A stretch of 64,000 nucleotides of DNA from Bradyrhizobium stylosanthis (GTDB taxonomy: Bacteria; Pseudomonadota; Alphaproteobacteria; Rhizobiales; Xanthobacteraceae), in assembly GCF_001641335.1 (NCBI RefSeq), contig NZ_LVEM01000005.1:558001-622000 (forward strand), written 5' to 3'. The notes under the pieces are model-generated. The model was not told the origin of the DNA. It made no database searches and saw only the letters and a list, made by a program, of their open reading frames with translations. The position numbers and the translations under genes are program-made. This document shows positions 58,397 through 64,000 of the stretch, piece after piece; the first letter of the stretch is position 1, and each line of letters starts with the position of its first letter.

Positions 58397-59911
58397 ATGT
58401 CGAGCGTGATCCGGACCTTGCATTCCGACGAACTCGCGTACCTCCCCGCGCACGAACTGGCTGCTCGCATCCGGCGACGTGACCTGTCGCCCGTCGAAGT
58501 GATCGATGCATTCATCCGGCGCATCGAAGCGCGTAATCCGAGCCTGAATGCACTGGTGTATCTGGATTTCGACGGCGCGCGCATGAGAGCGAAAGAGGCC
58601 GAGCGCGCATTGGCCGCCGGCGCGTCGTGGGGGCCGCTGCACGGCATTCCGTCGGCGCTCAAGGATCTGTTCGATTTCAAGCCGGGCTGGCCCGCGAGCC
58701 TGGGCGGCATCCGTGCGCTCAAGCACCACGTCGTGAACGGCTACTGTGTGTTCTGCGAGCGCATGGAGAAGCGTGGCGGAGCGGTGTTCCTCGGCAAGAC
58801 CAACAGCCCTCTCATGGGATTCCGGGGCACCTGCGACAATTACCTGTTTGGTCCGACACGCAACCCCTTCAATCTTGCCAAGAACACCGGAGGGTCATCG
58901 GGAGGAAGCGCCGCGGCGGTTGCCGATGGACTGCTGCCCATTGCAGAAGGCACAGATGCCGGCGGTTCGATACGAGTCCCGTCGGCCTGGTGTGGGGTCT
59001 ATGGCTACAAGGCTTCATTCGGCCGCGTGCCTTTCCTTGTCCGTCCGAACGCGTTCGGTACGGCCGATTCCCCGTTCCTGTTCGAAGGGCCGATCACACG
59101 GACGGTCGAAGATGCCGCAATCGCGTTGAACGTACTTGCCGGGCCTGACCCGCGTGATCCTTTCAGCCTGATCGAGCCGCCCGTCGACTTCACCGCTGCG
59201 ACCCGTAGGTCCATCCGCGGCCTCAAGATTGCCTATAGCGCGAATCTGGACGTCTTCCCGGTCGACGGAAAGGTCGCGGAGACGGTCGCCCGCGCGTTAC
59301 GGGCGTTCGAGGAAGCCGGCGCTCACGTGGAGGAAGTGAAGCTTGGAATCACCCGGTCGCAACGCGAGTTGAGCGACGTCTGGTCGCGCCTCTACATGCT
59401 TCTGAACTTGCAGGCAATCGAGAACATGAAGCGCGACGGCATCGATCTGTTCGGCCGACATCGCGACGACTTTCCGCCTGAGTACATGGATTGGGTCGAG
59501 AAGACCAATCGCATGTCTGGCCTAGATTTCTTCCGAGACCAGGCCGTCCGATCGGAGGTCTACGACGCCTTCCAGGACGTCCTCGGCAGATTTGATCTGC
59601 TGGTCACACCGACCCTCGCATGTCCGCCGGTCGACAACGCAACCAACGGCAACACGATCGGGCCGAAGTCGATCAATGGGATCGACATAGATCCTCTCAT
59701 TGGATGGTGCCTGACCTATTTCGTCAATTTTACCGGCCATCCAGCGGCCTCGATTCCGGCGGGACTGTCCGACGGTCTTCCAGTCGGGATGCAGATCATA
59801 GGTCGGCGAAACGCCGATTTTGATGTGCTTGCCGCGAGCGCGGCCTTCGAACGGCTTCGTCCCTGGCAGGACAATTACCAGATCTGTCGCGATCGCCCCC
59901 TGGCGGCGTGA
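58397..59911 (+). CDS. Amidase
   Basis: A 504-residue amidase-signature enzyme. Catalytic triad regions: Lys in IPSALKDLFDF near residue 80, cis-Ser in KNTGGSSGGSAAAVADG near 165, and the nucleophile Ser in EGTDAGGSIRVPSAWCGVYGYK near 190. The C-terminal part LVTPTLACPPVDNAT and HPAASIPAGLSDGLPVGMQIIGRR is typical. The family hydrolyses amides or cleaves carbamates; the substrate is not predictable. AAAAGGAG precedes the ATG at 58397; the frame continues upstream without similarity. It is divergent from the molybdoenzyme unit. Confidence 0.9.
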   Translation: MSSVIRTLHSDELAYLPAHELAARIRRRDLSPVEVIDAFIRRIEARNPSLNALVYLDFDGARMRAKEAERALAAGASWGPLHGIPSALKDLFDFKPGWPASLGGIRALKHHVVNGYCVFCERMEKRGGAVFLGKTNSPLMGFRGTCDNYLFGPTRNPFNLAKNTGGSSGGSAAAVADGLLPIAEGTDAGGSIRVPSAWCGVYGYKASFGRVPFLVRPNAFGTADSPFLFEGPITRTVEDAAIALNVLAGPDPRDPFSLIEPPVDFTAATRRSIRGLKIAYSANLDVFPVDGKVAETVARALRAFEEAGAHVEEVKLGITRSQRELSDVWSRLYMLLNLQAIENMKRDGIDLFGRHRDDFPPEYMDWVEKTNRMSGLDFFRDQAVRSEVYDAFQDVLGRFDLLVTPTLACPPVDNATNGNTIGPKSINGIDIDPLIGWCLTYFVNFTGHPAASIPAGLSDGLPVGMQIIGRRNADFDVLAASAAFERLRPWQDNYQICRDRPLAA

Positions 59912-60187
59912 CGGACGATCTCCGTGATCATCGGCCGGCTCGACTCCTTGCGTTCGCGGAGCGCCGCTTTCAGGCGGGCCGATCATGCATCACCTGGCCC
60001 GCCTCCATGATCCGGCGCGAGCGCACAGCGCTCACGCGATCGCGAGGCCGGCACAGAATGCATCAAGATAGAAAAAGCGGAGGCAATCGCCAGCGCGCAA
60101 GATCTTCGGCGACTGGCTATCTCATCATTCCAACAGGTCAATCGTGCCGGCGCCTCGCGCGTTCGGCTCCAGTCGCGGGAGAAGACA
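59912..60187. other. Intergenic region upstream of the P460 genes
   Basis: Carries the second 35-nt element (60056-60090). No gene is supported: the plus-strand frame that stays open into the P460 start has no ribosome-binding site upstream and no family similarity. It probably contains the promoter of the P460-propeller genes. Confidence 0.4.
60056..60090 (+). repeat. 35-nt element flanking the amidase gene, downstream copy
   Basis: Same orientation as 58291-58325; starts GAATGCATCAAGAT and ends GCAATCGC. It lies about 100 nt ahead of the first cytochrome P460 gene, just as the other copy lies about 70 nt ahead of the amidase start. Confidence 0.5.
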
Positions 60188-60796
60188 ATGCGCGTAAGAG
60201 TCCAGGCAACGGTAGCAGTCATCGCAGGAAGTGCGGTCGCAACGATCCTGTTCTTCGGATCGCTCAAGGATAGCAATGCTCAGAGCAATGCGCGCTATCT
60301 GCCGGAATACACCGCGGACGGGCAATTGCTCCTGCCGAAGAATTTCCACGAGTGGGTCTATGTCGGCTCGCCGCTGACGCCGAATGCCCTCAACGGAGGG
60401 CAGGCGAATTTCCCGGAATTCCACAACGTCTATATCGAGCCGGGCTCCTACGCGATCTACAAGAAGACCGGCGAATTCCCCGAGGGGACGATCCTGTTCA
60501 AGGAGCTCCAGCTGACGTTGCCGCAAGAGAATGCCGATGGCTCGCGAACGGAAGCGTCGGGCCGCGGCTACTTTCCGGGCAAGTGGAACGGCGCCGACGT
60601 GACCGTCAAGGACTCCAAGCGCTTCGCCGACACCAACGGATGGGGATACTTCAATTTCAATCACCACGAACCGAAGGCGCCGATGGCCAAGGTGAAGTCC
60701 AAGGACGAATGCGCCTACTGCCATATCGCGAACGCCAAGAAGGATGAGGTCTGGACCCAGTTCTATCCGCTGCTCGACAACAAGGACGCGCGATGA
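60188..60796 (+). CDS. Cytochrome P460-family protein, copy 1
   Basis: A 202-residue exported heme protein. The signal peptide spans VQATVAVIAGSAVATILFFGSLKDSNA. The P460 fold is indicated by FHEWVYVGSPLTPNALNG near 50, EFHNVYIEPGSYAIYKKTGEFPEGTILFKEL, NGWGYFNFNHH and the C-terminal heme-binding ECAYCHIANA (CxxCH) near 180. P460 enzymes oxidise hydroxylamine or nitrogen oxides, although many homologues have unknown roles. A lysine crosslink residue cannot be assigned. GGGAGAAG precedes the ATG. It pairs with the gene 24 nt downstream. Confidence 0.85.
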   Translation: MRVRVQATVAVIAGSAVATILFFGSLKDSNAQSNARYLPEYTADGQLLLPKNFHEWVYVGSPLTPNALNGGQANFPEFHNVYIEPGSYAIYKKTGEFPEGTILFKELQLTLPQENADGSRTEASGRGYFPGKWNGADVTVKDSKRFADTNGWGYFNFNHHEPKAPMAKVKSKDECAYCHIANAKKDEVWTQFYPLLDNKDAR

Positions 60797-60820
60797 CCGC
60801 GTAGTCGGCAGGAGATCGGC

Positions 60821-61402
60821 ATGAAGATCCTCAAGGTCGCCTGCGTCACCTTCGTCGTGATCCTCGGGATCGGGTCCGCGATCAGGCAGTCGGCGCCGCG
60901 CGCGAGGGCGGCGGATGGTGTTACGGCCGGTGTGCGTGTTGCCGACCGAGAAGGGAATCTGCGTGTGCCGGACGATTATCGTACGAGCTATCAGCTCCTC
61001 GGAAGCTGGGCGATTGCGGCGGACGGCGGCGGCGGATCGAAGGAATTCCACGTCGTGTACGCCTCGCCAGGCGTGATCGACGCCTACCGGAAGGACAAGC
61101 GCTTTCCTGATGGTGCCGTGCTGATCAAGGAGGTGTTCAGGGCGGCAACCTCCGAAATGACGACCGGTACCGTCAGTCGCGCGGACGCCTTGAAGGGTTG
61201 GTTCGTCATGGTGAAGGACACCCGGAACAGGCATCCGGACAGCGCGCTGTGGGGAGACGGTTGGGGGTGGTCCTGGTTCGACGCCGGCGATCGGTCAAAA
61301 ACGACAACGACGAATTACAAGGCCCAATGCCTGGCGTGCCACGTGCCCGCACGAACGTCTGACTGGGTCTACGTCGATGGTTACCCGCCATTGAGGCATT
61401 AG
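60821..61402 (+). CDS. Cytochrome P460-family protein, copy 2
   Basis: A 193-residue exported P460 homologue: signal peptide KVACVTFVVILGIGSAI, then NLRVPDDYRTSYQLLGSWAI, FHVVYASPGVIDAYRKDKRFPDGAVLIKEVFRA, DGWGWSWFDAG and the CxxCH site QCLACHVPA near 175. It is a diverged tandem copy of the gene at 60188 with the same domain order. AGGAG lies 6 nt ahead of the ATG. Both genes precede a frameshifted beta-propeller gene and may be transcribed with it. Confidence 0.83.
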   Translation: MKILKVACVTFVVILGIGSAIRQSAPRARAADGVTAGVRVADREGNLRVPDDYRTSYQLLGSWAIAADGGGGSKEFHVVYASPGVIDAYRKDKRFPDGAVLIKEVFRAATSEMTTGTVSRADALKGWFVMVKDTRNRHPDSALWGDGWGWSWFDAGDRSKTTTTNYKAQCLACHVPARTSDWVYVDGYPPLRH

Positions 61403-61464
61403 CACCAGTGCGGGTCACGCAAAGTCATTCGATTTAACAAAGCCAATCATCAAAGGAGCGAGAG

Positions 61465-62740
61465 ATGGCTAAAGAGGCGACGACGAGCGAGATGGGAATG
61501 TCGAAAGGGCAGACTGGCCATCTCTACATCCAGACCAATGAAATCGAAAATGCCATTATTCACTACACCCGGCAGCCGGACGGCAAGCTCATCGAGGTCG
61601 CGCGGATCAAGACGGGCGGCGCCGGCTCCGGCGAGTTCAAGCCGATCAGCGGCCAGGACAGCGCGCCCAATTCCTTCGAGGGCGCGGGGAGCGTGATCAT
61701 CACATCCGACCGGCGTTTTCTGTTTGCCACGAATGGTGGAGACAACTCGGTTTCGAGCTTCCGCCTTGGGAGTGACGGCGGCTTGACGCTGCTCGACGTG
61801 AAGTCGACCGGGAACGCCGTCGAGGGAAGGAGCGGCACGGCCAAATCGCTTGCCTTCGCTCCGTCGACACGGACGCTGTTTGTACTGCACTCGTTCGGGC
61901 CGGATCACCTCCGGCTGATGTCGGTCGATGTCGAAGGCATGCTGAAGCCGCGGCCGGAACGATACACGGTCAACACCTCGAGCAAGCGAAATCGTGTCTC
62001 CACCATGGTCGTCGTCTCGCCGAACGAAGAGTTGGTCCTCGTCGGCACCACTTTCGACGAGCCGATCGCGCTGACGGGCCTGTATCCGGACGGCTCGCCT
62101 ATTCTCTGGGTCCAGCGGGCCGGCGGCGCGTTTCATTCGATCGCTTCGAATGCACCGGATCCGGACGGCCTCGCGGCGTTCGCCCTGCAAAAGGACGGCT
62201 CGCTCGGCACGGCCACGTTCTACGATGCGAAGGCCGGCTCTCCATTCTACATCGCCTTCCTGCACCAGCGTCCGAATATGTTCGTGATCGGCTATGCCGT
62301 CGGCGACGGCTGCTCCATTTGCACCATCGAGAAGAACGGCTCGCTCAAGATTGGCCCGCTCGTCAAGATCGACACCAGCGCGGGGGTGCCCACCGAGCTG
62401 TGCTGGCTGGCCATTGCTCCGGATGATCGTACGATCTACGCAACGAATTTCGGCTATGGCAACATCAGCAGCTACCGCATCAACGGGAGCGGCCTCGAAG
62501 TTGTCTGTGATCCGGCATGTCCGAAGGTTCCCGGCGACGGCACCGCGAGGGGATTGAACCGGAACCGTGACGAGCGGTCCCAGCGATAGCTGGATCACGC
62601 CGGACGGCACCTATCTCTATCAGATCTACGGCAACGCCTCGAAGCTGGTCAGCTACAGCACCCAGCCGGATGGCTCGTTGAAGGAGATCGGCAGCGTCAA
62701 GATCCCGTACAACAGCCCTCAGGGGCTTGCGGGGTTCTGA
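61465..62740 (+). pseudogene. Beta-propeller (lactonase-like) protein, frameshifted near the C terminus
   Basis: The first frame (61465-62589) gives a 374-residue propeller-type protein with repeated SDRRFLFATNGGDNSVSSFRLG-like strands, APSTRTLFVLHSFGPDHLRL, PDDRTIYATNFGYGNISSYRI, resembling 6-phosphogluconolactonase-type (PF10282) proteins. The natural end, SWITPDGTYLYQIYGNASK and PQGLAGF, is in another frame after position ~62557 and stops at 62740. One extra base in the AACCGGAACC segment explains this. Either the gene is newly broken or the base is a sequencing error. AAGGAG precedes the ATG. It may have lost only the last propeller blade. Confidence 0.78.
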
Positions 62741-62851
62741 TCCCGGTTTCGCGGACAAGAGGTCGGGCGTGGTCGGCATTGCCGCTCCGCGTCCGGCCTC
62801 TCCCTCGCCGACATGCGAGACATACACGGTCAATCATGAGCCCCGAGACGG

Positions 62852-63763
62852 ATGTTTGAAGTAATTCACGAGCGCTCTCGCGATCCATCCGCGGGTCATC
62901 CTGGCCATCCGGGAGACGGGCAGCGCGCCGCGGAAAAATTCGATCTGCAGCGCGCTGTCGGGGAAGCGCGCGTGGTGTTCTCCGGCGCCGCAAACGGTAC
63001 GGAGACCATCGACGTCTATCAGAAATTTCCGATGGCCGTTGCCTTCCCGAATGTCGACGATCGTCGGCGCAAGGAGGCGGTCCTCATCAATACGTCGGGC
63101 GGCGTCGCGGGCGGCGACGAGATCAGGATCGAGGTGACCGCTCAAGGCAATGCGTCGGTCGCGGTGACCACGCAGGCCGCGGAGAAGGTCTATCGGGCGC
63201 TGGATCGGCCTGCCCGAATCCGGACGCGGTTGAGGGCTGAGGGACGTGCCCGGCTTGCGTGGCTTCCACAAGAGACGATCGTCTTCAACCAGGCGCGCAT
63301 CGCGCGACAGACCGAGATCGATGTGAGATCGGGTACCGAATTGATTGCCCTCGAGTGGCTGGTTCTCGGCCGCATCGAGAGCGGCGAGGAGGTTCTTGCC
63401 GGACATATCCTGGACAGTTGGCGCGTCAGGGTCGACGGCCGTCTGGTATGGGCCGATGGCTTCCTCGCGTCAGACCAGGCGCTCCTTCAGCTTCGGAAGA
63501 CGGCGCTGCTCTCGAACTGGAAGGCGATCGCGACGATGATCTATTTCGGTCCGGGCCTTGAGGCCCGGCTCGAGAGATTGCGCGAGATCGGTGCTTCCCT
63601 GGAATGCGCGTGCGGCGTCACGATCGTGGGCGCGATCATCGTGATCCGGGTCGCCGCGATTGCCAGCGTGGACCTCAGGCGAGGTCTGCGCCGCTTCCTC
63701 GATCAACTCAACCATGAATTCGGATCCGGGCCCTTCGGGGTGCCGAAGATGTGGTCCTGTTAG
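62852..63763 (+). CDS. ureD: Urease accessory protein UreD
   Basis: A 303-residue UreD-family protein, part of the UreD-F-G complex that loads nickel into urease. Segments: GTETIDVYQKFPMAVAFPN near 50, KEAVLINTSGGVAGGDEIRIEV near 75, VTTQAAEKVYRALDRPARI, LPQETIVFNQARIARQTEIDV near 145, and the C-terminal RRFLDQLNHEFGSGPFGVPKMW. The N-terminal ~30 residues are unconserved and the ATG lacks a clear ribosome-binding site, so the start may be slightly different. A urease gamma gene follows 23 nt later. Confidence 0.87.
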   Translation: MFEVIHERSRDPSAGHPGHPGDGQRAAEKFDLQRAVGEARVVFSGAANGTETIDVYQKFPMAVAFPNVDDRRRKEAVLINTSGGVAGGDEIRIEVTAQGNASVAVTTQAAEKVYRALDRPARIRTRLRAEGRARLAWLPQETIVFNQARIARQTEIDVRSGTELIALEWLVLGRIESGEEVLAGHILDSWRVRVDGRLVWADGFLASDQALLQLRKTALLSNWKAIATMIYFGPGLEARLERLREIGASLECACGVTIVGAIIVIRVAAIASVDLRRGLRRFLDQLNHEFGSGPFGVPKMWSC

Positions 63764-63786
63764 CGCGGCCGAGTGGGAGAAGCTCC

Positions 63787-64000
63787 TTGAATTTGACGCC
63801 ACGGGAACGAGACAAGCTGATGATCGCCCTCGCTGCGATCGTTGCGCGTGGCCGGCTCGCGCGCGGCGTGAAGCTGAATTATCCCGAAAGCATCGCATTG
63901 ATCTCGGATGCCATCACGGAAGGTGCTCGCGACGGACGATCGGTCGCGGACCTGATGTCCGAGGGCGGCCGGCTGCTACGCCGCGACCAGGTCATGGAGG
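63787..64000 (+). CDS. ureA: Urease subunit gamma (partial, cut by window end)
   Basis: The first 71 codons of the ~100-residue urease gamma subunit: MNLTPRERDKLMIALAAIVA then RGVKLNYPESIALISDAITEGARDGRSVADLM and RRDQVME. It starts with TTG and has GGGAGAAG 5-12 nt ahead. The rest continues beyond 64000. Position after ureD fits the usual ureDABC order of rhizobia. Confidence 0.88.
   Translation, partial: MNLTPRERDKLMIALAAIVARGRLARGVKLNYPESIALISDAITEGARDGRSVADLMSEGGRLLRRDQVME

Overview
The window looks like chromosomal DNA of an alphaproteobacterium of the Bradyrhizobium/Nitrobacteraceae type. The reasons are high GC with strong third-position GC, a TrcR (DUF1013) cell-cycle regulator next to ispH-thrB-rnhA, an NdvA-like glucan exporter, GCG_CRPN-type and other small secreted proteins, and families of palindromic intergenic repeats (CGTCATGGCCGGGC..., CGTCATTGCGAG...) that I associate with Bradyrhizobium. 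Species cannot be settled from the window alone.

Left half (1 to about 29.3 kb) reads as conserved chromosome. It holds trcR; an ispH-thrB-rnhA run; a peroxiredoxin; fadD with a DUF924 gene; a D-Ala-D-Ala carboxypeptidase; an NdvA-like ABC exporter; an NMT1-type substrate-binding protein; a HisE-like protein; a DedA-family membrane protein; aspA; two nitronate monooxygenase paralogues with a thioesterase and an acyl-CoA ligase between them; several small exported proteins; a 7TM histidine kinase/NarL regulator pair; an AraC regulator; and a DUF6314 gene. Six long palindromic repeats and one short hairpin repeat lie in its intergenic gaps.

At 29.3-30.4 kb there is a gene-poor, AT-richer patch. 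It carries short direct repeats and the 3' half of a tRNA-like sequence (T-arm, acceptor strand, CCA) with no 5' half, probably an old integration scar. To its right the character changes: none of the palindromic repeat families is seen, and the content is accessory.

Right half (30.4-64 kb), in order: a Tat-type haloacetate-dehalogenase-like hydrolase; two small alpha/beta hydrolases (one lacking its nucleophile serine) flanking a PuuE-like deacetylase; an RclR-like AraC regulator divergent from a CMD/AhpD-like and a DUF417 (RclC-like) gene; a tandem-DUF427 protein; a giant Ser/Thr kinase-ATPase-GAF-PAS-histidine kinase; a ruined haloacid dehalogenase; a second DUF417 gene; a receiver/ECF sigma/EgtD/small exported protein/HWE kinase/third DUF417 run; a GAF-PAS histidine kinase with a FixJ-type regulator and an AraC regulator; a hydrolase-MDR-SDR run; a three-gene unit of sulfite-oxidase-like molybdoenzyme, ferredoxin-reductase-like protein and zinc-ribbon DUF6510; an amidase; two cytochrome P460 genes and a frameshifted beta-propeller; and the start of a urease operon (ureD, partial ureA).

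The main idea from the right half is that it may be an oxidant/halogen-stress accessory region. An RclR-like regulator keeps the two cysteines used by E. coli RclR. Three RclC-like proteins, EgtD (ergothioneine first step), an AhpD-like protein and a YedY-like molybdoenzyme are present together with dehalogenase-type hydrolases and unusually dense signalling. Two small exported proteins with the same C-terminal signature (KLxICRGC), and two copies of a 44-nt palindrome-containing element upstream of regulators, are the features least explained by known families.
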